From positions 62,001-126,000 of the forward strand of contig NZ_RJKV01000004.1 in assembly GCF_003751305.1 (NCBI RefSeq): DNA of 64,000 bases, given 5' to 3'. Shown here piece after piece: positions 17,702 through 25,122 of this stretch. Source of the DNA: Stenotrophomonas rhizophila. Lineage in GTDB: Bacteria > Pseudomonadota > Gammaproteobacteria > Xanthomonadales > Xanthomonadaceae. The position numbers and the translations under genes were made by a program. The notes beneath the pieces were generated by a model. That model was not told where the DNA came from. It saw nothing but the letters and a program-made list of their open reading frames with translations, and made no database searches. The number at the start of each line of letters is the position of its first letter. Position 1 is the stretch's first letter.

Positions 17702-18208
17702 ATGCGCTTCACACGTCGCAAAGTGCTTGGAATGGGTGGCATGACAGCCGCCGCCGGCCTGTTTGGCCTGACCGCCTGCAGCAACCCTGCCCCGGCGGCG
17801 CCCGCCGCGCCCGCACGCCAGTTCGAGGTCATGCGCAGCGATGCGCAGTGGCGCGAACAGCTCACGCCTGCCCAGTACAGCGTGCTGCGGCGGCAGAGCA
17901 CGGAGCGGCCGTTCAGCAGCCCCCTCAACAAAGAGCATCGGCGTGGCACCTTCACCTGTGCCGGCTGCGCGTTGCCATTGTTCTCCTCTTCCACCAAGTT
18001 CGACAGCGGCACCGGCTGGCCCAGCTTCTGGGCGCCGCTGCACGATGCCGTCGGCGAAGACCGCGACACAACCCTGGGCATGGTCCGTGTCGAAGCGCAT
18101 TGCCGGCGCTGCGGTGGCCATCTCGGCCACGTGTTCGATGACGGCCCGCGCCCCACCGGCCTGCGCTACTGCATGAACGGCGTGGCCATGAATTTCGTCG
18201 CGGCCTGA
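17702..18208 (+). CDS. msrB: Tat-exported lipoprotein MsrB (methionine-R-sulfoxide reductase)
   Basis: 168 residues. Reduces protein-bound methionine-R-sulfoxide. The N-terminus has a twin-arginine signal (TRRKVLGMGG) and a lipobox ending at Cys26 (GLTAC), so the enzyme should be membrane-anchored in the periplasm. Zinc-binding CAGC and CRRC pairs, TGWPSF and the catalytic Cys157 in RYCMN are present. No resolving Cys is seen: the GCGWPSF form found in some relatives is GTGWPSF here. It must therefore be recycled directly by a thioredoxin-like partner, and the next gene encodes one. Start at the ATG at 17702. Confidence 0.92.
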   Translation: MRFTRRKVLGMGGMTAAAGLFGLTACSNPAPAAPAAPARQFEVMRSDAQWREQLTPAQYSVLRRQSTERPFSSPLNKEHRRGTFTCAGCALPLFSSSTKFDSGTGWPSFWAPLHDAVGEDRDTTLGMVRVEAHCRRCGGHLGHVFDDGPRPTGLRYCMNGVAMNFVAA

Positions 18209-18244
18209 GCGCCGCACTCCCCTGCGTCATAGAAGGACCTCTCC

Positions 18245-20002
18245 ATGCTTCTGCTCGTGCTGGCCTACCTCGGTGGCGTGCTCACCATCCTCAGCCCTTG
18301 CATCCTGCCGGTGCTGCCGTTCGTGTTCGCCCGCTCGGACCGCCCGTTCCTGCGCAGTGGCCTGCCGCTGCTGATCGGCATGGCCTTGATGTTCGCCGTG
18401 GTCGCCAGCCTGGCGGCGGTGAGCAGCCAATGGGTGGCGCAGGCCAACCAGATCGGGCGCTGGATCGCGCTGGTGGTGATGGCGGTGTTCGCGCTGGCGC
18501 TGCTGTGGCCGGCGCTGGCCGACCGTCTGCTGTCGCCGTTCCAGCGGCTGGGCGCGCGGCTGAGCGCCTCGGCCGATGCGGCCAGTGACGCAGGGCGTGG
18601 GGGCGTTGGCACCTCGCTGCTGATCGGCATCGCCACCGGCCTGCTGTGGGCGCCGTGTGCGGGGCCGATCCTCGGACTGATCCTCACCGGCGCGGCGTTG
18701 CAGGGCGCCAGTGTCGGCACCAGCGGGCTGCTGCTGGCCTATGCACTGGGCGCGGCCACCTCACTGGCCCTGGCGATCTGGATCGGCGGGCGGGTGTTCG
18801 CCGCGCTCAAGCGCCGCCTTGGCGTGGGGGAGTGGGTGCGTCGCGGGCTCGGCATCGCCGCGTTGCTGGCGGTGGTCGCCATCGCGATGGGCTGGGATAC
18901 CGGTGTGCTGACCCGACTGTCCACGGTCAGCACCGCCAAGCTGGAACAGGGCCTGCTCGACGTGCTGCCAGGGCAGCAGCCGGTTGCCGGCGCGGCGATG
19001 ATGAGCACCGCCGGTGCCCCCGGGCAACCGCTGCCGGTGGAGGGCACCCTGCCCTCGCTGGCCGGTGCGACCGACTGGCTCAACAGCCCGCCATTGGATG
19101 CACCGGCGCTGCGCGGCAAGGTGGTGCTGGTCGATTTCTGGACCTACTCCTGCATCAACTGCCTGCGCGCGATGCCCTACGTGCGTGAGTGGGCCGAGCG
19201 TTATCGCGACCACGGGCTGGTGGTGATCGGCGTGCATGCGCCGGAGTTCGCCTTCGAGCGCAATCTGGCCAACGTGCAGCGGGCGGTGAAGGACCTGAAG
19301 GTCACCTACCCGGTCGCAATCGACAACGACTTCGCCATCTGGCGCGGCTTCAACAACAAGTATTGGCCGGCGCATTACTTCATCGATGCGCAGGGCCGGA
19401 TCCGCGCGCATCACTTCGGCGAGGGCAACTATGCGCAGTCCGAGCAGATCATCCGCCAGCTGCTGCGCGAGGCCGGCAACACCCTGCCCGGTGACGATGC
19501 ACCGGTAGCGATGACGCTGGACGGCGTGGCGCGCCAGGCCGACATGAGCAACCTCAAATCACCGGAGACCTACCTCGGCCACGCGCGTGCCGAGAACTTC
19601 GCCTCGCCCGGTGGCCAGCGCCAGGACCAGCCTGCCGACTACACCGTGCCGGCCACGCTTCAACACAACCAGTGGGCCTTGGCCGGACGCTGGACCGTGG
19701 GCAACGAAGACGCCCGGCTGCAGACACGCGGCGGCCGTATCGCCTTCCGCTTCCATGCACGTGACCTGCACCTGGTGCTGGCACCGGGCGAGGACGGCAA
19801 GCCGGTCCGGTTCCGCGTGCGCATCGACGGGCAGGCACCCGGCGCTGCGGCCGGTGGAGACATCTCCGCCGACGGCGACGGCCGCGTGGATGAAAACCGT
19901 CTGTATCAGCTGATCCGCCAGTCCGGCGCCGTGCAGGAGCGCACCTTCGAGATCGAGTTCCTCGATCCCGGCGTGCGCGCCTACGCCTTTACGTTTGGGT
20001 GA
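18245..20002 (+). CDS. DipZ-type CcdA/thioredoxin fusion (periplasmic electron donor)
   Basis: 585 residues. Residues 1-240 or so are a CcdA/DsbD-like membrane domain with its two redox Cys, Cys19 (ILSPCILPVLPF) and Cys138 (LWAPCAGP). A TlpA-like thioredoxin domain follows with the active site Cys303-x-x-Cys306 (WTYSCINCLRAMPYV). The last 150 residues are the beta-sandwich found at the C-terminus of DipZ proteins. It should carry electrons from cytosolic thioredoxin to the periplasm. Lying between msrB and msrA (36 and 11 bases), its likely clients are these two reductases, both of which lack a resolving Cys. Confidence 0.9.
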   Translation: MLLLVLAYLGGVLTILSPCILPVLPFVFARSDRPFLRSGLPLLIGMALMFAVVASLAAVSSQWVAQANQIGRWIALVVMAVFALALLWPALADRLLSPFQRLGARLSASADAASDAGRGGVGTSLLIGIATGLLWAPCAGPILGLILTGAALQGASVGTSGLLLAYALGAATSLALAIWIGGRVFAALKRRLGVGEWVRRGLGIAALLAVVAIAMGWDTGVLTRLSTVSTAKLEQGLLDVLPGQQPVAGAAMMSTAGAPGQPLPVEGTLPSLAGATDWLNSPPLDAPALRGKVVLVDFWTYSCINCLRAMPYVREWAERYRDHGLVVIGVHAPEFAFERNLANVQRAVKDLKVTYPVAIDNDFAIWRGFNNKYWPAHYFIDAQGRIRAHHFGEGNYAQSEQIIRQLLREAGNTLPGDDAPVAMTLDGVARQADMSNLKSPETYLGHARAENFASPGGQRQDQPADYTVPATLQHNQWALAGRWTVGNEDARLQTRGGRIAFRFHARDLHLVLAPGEDGKPVRFRVRIDGQAPGAAAGGDISADGDGRVDENRLYQLIRQSGAVQERTFEIEFLDPGVRAYAFTFG

Positions 20003-20013
20003 GGAGCCATCGC

Positions 20014-20757
20014 ATGAAGATCGCAGTCGACAAACTCGTTGCAGGCGGCATCGCTGTCGCCATCGCCGCACTCACCGCCAGCGTGGTGGTGGTCGGCCTT
20101 GATAGGCCGGCACACGCTGCCGCCGCCACGACCATGGCCGTGCCTGCGCCTACCGGCAAGGCGGACCTGCGCCAACCAGGCCTGAAACGCGCCCAGGTGG
20201 TGTTCGCCGGTGGCTGCTTCTGGGGTGTGCAGGGCGTGTTCCAGCACATCAAGGGCGTGGACAACGCGCTCTCCGGCTACATCGGCGGCAGTGCGGCGAA
20301 TGCCACCTACCCGCGCGTCGGCGGCGGCGGTACCGGCCATGCCGAGGCGGTGCAGGTCACCTACGATCCGGCCCAGGTCAGCTATGGCCAGCTGATGCAG
20401 GTGTTCTTCTCGGTGGCGCATGATCCGACCCAGCTCAACCGGCAGGGCCCGGACCGGGGCACGCAGTACCGCTCGGCGGTCTATGCCGACGACGCGGCGC
20501 AGCGCGATGCGACCCGCGCGTACATCGCCCAGCTGCAGCAGGCCAGGACCTACGCCGCGCCGGTGGTGACCCAGGTCGATGGTGGCAAGCCGTTCTTCGC
20601 CGCCGAGGGGTATCACCAGAACTACCTCACGCTGCATCCCGAATCGATGTACATCCGGATCAACGACCTGCCCAAGGTGGCTGCGCTGAAACAGCAGTAT
20701 CCGGCCCTGTACCGCGAGCAGCCGCGCCTGGTGAGTACCACCATTTCGGCGCGCTGA
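20014..20757 (+). CDS. msrA: Exported MsrA (methionine-S-sulfoxide reductase)
   Basis: 247 residues. The N-terminal hydrophobic stretch (LVAGGIAVAIAALTASVVVV) followed by AHA is a signal or anchor, placing the enzyme in the periplasm. The catalytic Cys68 is in GGCFWG; GTGHAEAV and EGYHQNYL are also present. Cys68 is the only Cys in the protein: both the Cys common in VCSGxTGHAE and the C-terminal resolving Cys are missing. ATG at 20014 is chosen because GAGGAG lies 8 bases upstream; a GTG at 19999 overlaps the previous gene. Third gene of the msrB-dipZ-msrA operon. Confidence 0.92.
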   Translation: MKIAVDKLVAGGIAVAIAALTASVVVVGLDRPAHAAAATTMAVPAPTGKADLRQPGLKRAQVVFAGGCFWGVQGVFQHIKGVDNALSGYIGGSAANATYPRVGGGGTGHAEAVQVTYDPAQVSYGQLMQVFFSVAHDPTQLNRQGPDRGTQYRSAVYADDAAQRDATRAYIAQLQQARTYAAPVVTQVDGGKPFFAAEGYHQNYLTLHPESMYIRINDLPKVAALKQQYPALYREQPRLVSTTISAR

Positions 20758-20852
20758 TCACGCGGCGAACCTGAAGAAAAGACGCACGGCACACATCGCT
20801 CTGCCGTGCGCGAGGGAAGTCATCACGGCCATGGTAGGCTGCGTCCTGAGGC

Positions 20853-20893
20853 GGGTACAGATGCAGATGACTGGCATCCGCACGGTTACAGAT
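20853..20893 (+). promoter_or_regulatory. Direct repeats before the MocR gene
   Basis: GGGTACAGAT (20853-20862) and GGTTACAGAT (20884-20893) match at 9 of 10 bases and are 31 bases apart. MocR regulators often bind direct repeats at their own promoters, so this may be an autoregulatory site. Confidence 0.4.
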
Positions 20894-20913
20894 ACCCGTG
20901 GACGCACAGACCG

Positions 20914-22344
20914 ATGGCGAGCAACCTCTATCAATCCCTGGCCGATGAAATGGCCGACGCGATCCGCAGTGGACGCTTGCCGGTCGGCACCCGGCTGCCG
21001 TCGCTGCGCGGCCTGGCGACGCAGCGCAGCCTCAGCCTCAACACGGTGATCGCCGCCTATCGGCAGCTGGAGGATGCCGGGCTGGTGCTGCCGCGGCCGA
21101 AGGCCGGCTTCGTGGTCAGCCCACGTCTTCCCGAACCGACGCAGTCACTGCGGCAGGCACCCTCACCACCGACCGCACCCGCGCAGCACGCGATGATGGC
21201 GCGCGTGCTGGCCGCACAGCAGCAACCGGACATCATCGATCTGGCGTTCGCCGGCCCGCGCGGCAAGCGTTTCTATCCCGGCGCGCAGCTGGCACGCATC
21301 ACCGCGCAGGTACTGCGCCGTGCCACCACCACGGTGGAGACCTATGCACGTCCCAACGGTGCGGCACGGCTGCTGACCCAGATCGTGCAGCGTGGGCCAC
21401 GGCTGGGGCTGCACACCACCACGGACCGGCTGGTGCTCACGCATGGTGCGATGGAAGCCCTGCAGCTGGCGTTGCGCGTGGTGACCCAACCCGGCGATGC
21501 GGTGGCGATCGAAGCGCCCTCGTATTTCAACATCTACCCGCTGCTGCGCAGTCTGGGCCTGCGCGCGATCGAGCTGCCTACCCATCCGCGCGACGGCCTC
21601 GATCTGGACGCACTGGAAGCGCTGCTCGCCGCCGGTGGCATCGCCGCGATCATGGCCATGCCGACCGTGCACAATCCGCTCGGCGGCAGCATGCCCGTGC
21701 CGAACAAACAGCGCCTTGCCGCGCTGGTGAACCATTACCAGGTGCCGTTGATCGAAGACGCGGTCTACGCCGAACTCCAGTTCAAGGAACCGCTGGAGCC
21801 GTTGGCCAAGAGCTTTGACCGCGATGGCTGGATCATGGTCTGCAGCGGCTTCTCCAAGACGCTCGCACCGGACTACCGCATCGGCTGGCTCGACGGTGGC
21901 CGCTTCGCCGCCGATATCCAGCTGCTGAAGTTCCACTCCTCTGGTGCCGAATCACGCCTGCTCGGGGACGCGGTTGCCGCGTTCCTGGAAGCGGGCAACT
22001 ACGAGCATCATCTGCGGGGGTTGCGTCGGCTCTACAGCGATCAGGTCAGCCACGTGCGTGGCCTGATCGCGCAGCACTTCCCGCCCGGCACGTCGGCCAC
22101 CCAGCCGACCGGCGGGTTCCTGCTGTGGGTGGAACTGCCCGCCGCGATCGATGCCGGGGAGCTGTTCGAGCAGGCCTTGGCCGAGGGCGTGGTGTTCATG
22201 CCCGGCCAGGTCTACTCGCGCGGTGCACGCTACCGGCATTGCCTGCGCCTGTCGTGCTGCCAGGAGCTGGACGAGCGCTTCGCCGGCGCGATTGCCACGC
22301 TCGGCCGGCTGGCCAGCGCGCTGCAGACGCGCGCAGGCAGCTGA
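20914..22344 (+). CDS. MocR-family regulator (GntR helix-turn-helix plus aminotransferase)
   Basis: 476 residues. Residues 1-75 are a GntR winged helix (YQSLADEMADAIRSGRLPVG, PSLRGLA, SLNTVIAAYRQLEDAGLV). The rest is a fold-type-I aminotransferase domain with the PLP-binding Lys315 in SGFSKTLAPDYRIGW and the GGFLLWVELP segment. Such proteins use PLP or an amino-acid adduct as signal; some are bona fide aminotransferases. Start at the ATG at 20914. It lies 157 bases after msrA and is probably its own unit. The target is unknown; bioD follows on the other strand with only 3 bases between. Confidence 0.85.
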   Translation: MASNLYQSLADEMADAIRSGRLPVGTRLPSLRGLATQRSLSLNTVIAAYRQLEDAGLVLPRPKAGFVVSPRLPEPTQSLRQAPSPPTAPAQHAMMARVLAAQQQPDIIDLAFAGPRGKRFYPGAQLARITAQVLRRATTTVETYARPNGAARLLTQIVQRGPRLGLHTTTDRLVLTHGAMEALQLALRVVTQPGDAVAIEAPSYFNIYPLLRSLGLRAIELPTHPRDGLDLDALEALLAAGGIAAIMAMPTVHNPLGGSMPVPNKQRLAALVNHYQVPLIEDAVYAELQFKEPLEPLAKSFDRDGWIMVCSGFSKTLAPDYRIGWLDGGRFAADIQLLKFHSSGAESRLLGDAVAAFLEAGNYEHHLRGLRRLYSDQVSHVRGLIAQHFPPGTSATQPTGGFLLWVELPAAIDAGELFEQALAEGVVFMPGQVYSRGARYRHCLRLSCCQELDERFAGAIATLGRLASALQTRAGS

Positions 22345-22347
22345 CGC

Positions 22348-23031
22348 TCAGAACACCAGCCGGTCCGCCAGGCGGGCCGGGTCCGCACCCGGCGCATACG
22401 GCAGGCGCCCCCAGCACGGCATCGGCAGCCGCGCGGTGAGCAGTGCGACGTTCTCGTCGCGGCGTGCCATGGCGGGGTCCACCTCATTGGCGATCCAGCC
22501 GATGCAGCGCGCGCCACGGGCCGCAATCGCCTCGGCAGTCAGCCGCGCATGGTTGAGGCAGCCCAGCCGCAGCCCGACCACCATCACCACCGGCAGCGCC
22601 AGCGCGTCCACGAGATCACTCTGGTCCAGCGTGGCCGACAGCGGCGCCAGCCAGCCGCCGACGCCCTCGACCACCACCGTGTCCGCGCTGGCGCGCAGGC
22701 GCTCGAAGGCGGCCTCGATCGGCGCCAGCGACAGTTGCACGCCAGCCTCTGCCGCGGCGATCTCCGGGGCCAGTGGCTGCTCGAGCGCGAACGGGTTGAG
22801 GTCGTCATACGCGGGCATCGGCATGCTGGCGGCCAGCAGGGCCGTGGCATCCTCGTTGCGCAGGCCTTCGGGCGTGCGCTCGCAGCCACTGGCGACCGGC
22901 TTCATGCCCACTGCGGTGCCGCCGTGGCGGCGCAGGGCATGCAGCAGCACACAGCTGCTGAAGGTCTTGCCGATGCCGGTATCGGTGCCGGTGACGAACA
23001 GGGCGGCAGGGCGCGGCGCAGGCAGGGACAT
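22348..23031 (-). CDS. bioD: Dethiobiotin synthetase
   Basis: 227 residues. ATP-dependent closure of the ureido ring of biotin (7,8-diaminononanoate plus CO2 to dethiobiotin). P-loop VTGTDTGIGKT near the start, MKPVASGCE, and the VVEGVGGWLAPL segment that binds Mg and phosphate. It stands apart from the other bio genes, which is common in this family of bacteria. Start at the ATG at 23031. Confidence 0.93.
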   Translation of the reverse strand: MSLPAPRPAALFVTGTDTGIGKTFSSCVLLHALRRHGGTAVGMKPVASGCERTPEGLRNEDATALLAASMPMPAYDDLNPFALEQPLAPEIAAAEAGVQLSLAPIEAAFERLRASADTVVVEGVGGWLAPLSATLDQSDLVDALALPVVMVVGLRLGCLNHARLTAEAIAARGARCIGWIANEVDPAMARRDENVALLTARLPMPCWGRLPYAPGADPARLADRLVF

Positions 23032-23138
23032 GGGAACGACCGGGAGCGGAATCGCGTCATTATCCGCCCTCCCGGCAGCGCTGCGGTGCGGTCCGCTGCG
23101 TTCCGCCAGCCCCGGGGGCAACCAACCGCCGCGCTTGG

Positions 23139-23151
23139 TAGACTGCGGCCA
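23139..23151 (+). promoter_or_regulatory. Promoter of the free-Met-sulfoxide reductase gene, apparently leaderless
   Basis: TAGACT at 23139-23144 followed by GCGGCC and the ATG. The 6-base distance puts the transcript start on the ATG. The same GCGGCC-ATG arrangement is found at queD. Confidence 0.5.
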
Positions 23152-23633
23152 TGTTCGATACCTCCACGCTCACCGGCAGCAAGCCGGAACAGTACGGCCA
23201 GCTGCTGGCCCAGGCCCGCGCTCTGGTGCACGGCGAGCGCGACCGCATCGCCAATGCGGCCAACCTGTCGGCGCTGGTCTACCACGCCCTGCCGCACCTG
23301 AACTGGGTCGGCTTCTACTTCTTCGATGGCAAGGAGCTCGTCGTTGGCCCGTTCCAGGGTCTGCCCGCCTGCGTGCGCATCCCGCTCGACAAGGGCGTGT
23401 GTGGCGCCGCGGCGTCGCAGCGGCTGACCCAGCGCATCGAAGACGTCGATGCGTTCCCGGGTCACATCGCCTGCGACTCAGCCTCGCGCTCGGAACTGGT
23501 CGTGCCGCTGGTCCACAACGGCGACCTGGTCGGCGTGTTCGATCTGGACAGCCCTTCGCTGTCGCGCTTCGATGCCGAGGACCAGGCCGGGCTGGAAGCG
23601 ATCGCCGCCGTGTTCGTCGAGGCATTGGGATGA
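23151..23633 (+). CDS. msrC: Free methionine-(R)-sulfoxide reductase (GAF domain)
   Basis: 160 residues, a single GAF domain. Reduces free (not protein-bound) L-methionine-R-sulfoxide in the cytosol. Cys74, Cys84 and Cys108 have exactly the spacing of E. coli MsrC Cys84, Cys94 and Cys118, in LPACVRIPLDKGVCGAA and FPGHIACDSASRSELVVP. NWVGFYF is also typical. Its stop overlaps the ATG of the TfoX_C gene, so the two are co-translated. Confidence 0.93.
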   Translation: MFDTSTLTGSKPEQYGQLLAQARALVHGERDRIANAANLSALVYHALPHLNWVGFYFFDGKELVVGPFQGLPACVRIPLDKGVCGAAASQRLTQRIEDVDAFPGHIACDSASRSELVVPLVHNGDLVGVFDLDSPSLSRFDAEDQAGLEAIAAVFVEALG

Positions 23634-24001
23634 GTGGCGTCAAGCTGCGCAACATCGGCCCGAAGAGCGCAGCATGGCTGCGCCAGGTCGGTCTGCGTAC
23701 GCCGGAAGATCTGGTGGCGGTCGGCGCGGTCGGTGCCTTCGTCAAAGTGCGCCGCGCCGGCTTCAAGCCCAGCTTGAACCTGCTCTACTCGCTGGAAGGT
23801 GCACTGCAGGATTGCCACTGGCAGGAACTGCCGGAAGCGCGCCGCACCGTGCTGGTGGCGGAGTACGAAGCGATCATCGCCGACCAGCCGCTGAAGAAGG
23901 CGCCGCCTGCCTCCGGTCCGGTCTACGACCGCACCGTGGAGCATCGCGATGATGACGGCGAGGAAGCGCCGCCGTTCGAGATGGACGACGACAACCGCTG
24001 A
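23630..24001 (+). CDS. TfoX C-terminal-domain protein
   Basis: 123 residues. It begins MSGVKLRNIGPKSAAWLRQVGLRTPEDL, a TfoX_C helix-hairpin-helix-like fold (residues 1-80), and ends in an acidic tail (DDDGEEAPPFEMDDDNR). The TfoX N-terminal domain is absent. TfoX (Sxy) proteins promote competence-gene expression; stand-alone C-domains have no settled role. The ATG at 23630 overlaps the stop of msrC (ATGA). Confidence 0.8.
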   Translation: MSGVKLRNIGPKSAAWLRQVGLRTPEDLVAVGAVGAFVKVRRAGFKPSLNLLYSLEGALQDCHWQELPEARRTVLVAEYEAIIADQPLKKAPPASGPVYDRTVEHRDDDGEEAPPFEMDDDNR

Positions 24002-24003
24002 TC

Positions 24004-24034
24004 CACGGGTACCGACACACCGTCGCTACCCGTG
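24004..24034. terminator. Hairpin between convergent genes
   Basis: 8-bp arms CACGGGTA (24004-24011) and TACCCGTG (24027-24034) with a 15-base loop lie between the TfoX_C gene and the CobC-like gene. No T-run, so the terminator role is only suggested. Confidence 0.4.
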
Positions 24035-24038
24035 CGCT

Positions 24039-24617
24039 TCATACCTGCTGCAGCTCCAGCAGTTCGCCCCACAGCCGGTCGTCCTCGCGCTCCACGCGCA
24101 GGCGCAGCCGCGTGCCGTGATCGATGCGCAGCGCCCAGCACATCGCCATCGGCAGGCCGCACACCTGCGACAGCACCATCCGCAGCGGTCCGCCGTGGCT
24201 GACGATCAAGGTCGGGACCGGCTCGGGTTCATCCAGCAACCGATGCAGACCGCGCGCGATGCGGCGTTCGAAGTGGCCCCAGCTTTCGCCATGCGGCGGT
24301 GGATTGGCATGCGGGTCCAGATGGAAGGCGGACAGCGCATCCATCGGCAGCGCCTCCAGCGCGAGCCCGTCCCAGTCGCCGAAATCGAGTTCTTCCCATT
24401 CCTCATCGGCCTCCACGTCCACCGCGTGGGGCAAGGCCAATGCCTCGGCGGTCAACAGTGCTCGCTGCCGTGGCGAGGACAGCACACGCTGCCAGGGCAG
24501 CCCGGCATAACGCGCGCACAGGGCGTCGGTCGCGCCCTCGTGCAGCGCTGGATCGGTGCGGCCATCAAGATGATCGTCGCGGCCGGTGCTGGCGTGGCGG
24601 ATCAGATCGAGGATCAT
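24039..24617 (-). CDS. cobC: Histidine phosphatase, CobC-like (alpha-ribazole phosphatase)
   Basis: 192 residues. Branch-1 histidine phosphatase with the catalytic LIRHAST (His8), LSSPRQRALLTAEAL, WEELDFGDWDG and the second His in LIVSHGGPLRMVL. CobC removes phosphate from alpha-ribazole phosphate in cobalamin lower-loop assembly. The assignment to CobC rather than another phosphatase rests on size and on the cobalamin riboswitch and btuB that start 160 bases away on the other strand. Confidence 0.75.
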   Translation of the reverse strand: MILDLIRHASTGRDDHLDGRTDPALHEGATDALCARYAGLPWQRVLSSPRQRALLTAEALALPHAVDVEADEEWEELDFGDWDGLALEALPMDALSAFHLDPHANPPPHGESWGHFERRIARGLHRLLDEPEPVPTLIVSHGGPLRMVLSQVCGLPMAMCWALRIDHGTRLRLRVEREDDRLWGELLELQQV

Positions 24618-24768
24618 GCCGCGCCCCGTCTGCTGCCCGCTGCGGCCGGCCGGTGCGGGTCACGGGCGTCGGTGCCGGGGTGCTGCAACCACGTTGGGGT
24701 CATGGAGATCACATCGAAAAAGCGAGGCGCATTCTAACCGGTGCGCTCCATGGGCCCGGCCGATGGCT

Positions 24769-24781
24769 TAGACTGCGCCCA
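24769..24781 (+). promoter_or_regulatory. Promoter of the btuB transcript
   Basis: TAGACT at 24769-24774 plus 6 bases puts +1 at 24781, just before the riboswitch begins. This is the same -10 form as at 2768, 23139 and 55276. No convincing -35 box. Confidence 0.45.
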
Positions 24782-24785
24782 CTTT

Positions 24786-24984
24786 CAGGTGACCTGGGGC
24801 TGCAATGCCGCCAGGTTGAAACGGGAAGCCGGTGACGCGTCAGGCCCTGTGCCACGCCACTCCGGCGCTGCCCCCGCAACGGTAAGCGTGGAAACACCAG
24901 GCAACACGCCACTGTGCTCCGGCATGGGAAGGCGCCTGGCACGATGGCACCGCCATCGACGCGCGAGCCCGGAGACCGGCCTGG
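24786..24984 (+). promoter_or_regulatory. Cobalamin (B12) riboswitch
   Basis: An adenosylcobalamin aptamer in the btuB leader. The expected blocks appear in order: AAACGGGAAGCCGGTG (from 24829), GCTGCCCCCGCAACGGTAAG (24867-24886), CACTGTG (24910), CATGGGAAGGCG (24923), and the B12 box AGCCCGGAGACCGGCCT (24966-24982). About 140 bases separate the B12 box from the btuB start. Binding of B12 is expected to shut off receptor expression. Confidence 0.93.
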
Positions 24985-25122
24985 AGGACGACTGGTTGCG
25001 ATGCGGCGGGCATGGCGGCGGCAAGCAGGCGCCTGCGTGCGTCCGCCCACCGTCGAACACCCCTGCAGCGTGATCATCCCCACCCCTTGCCGCGCGGGCG
25101 TGCGCGGTGCATGGAGTCATCG

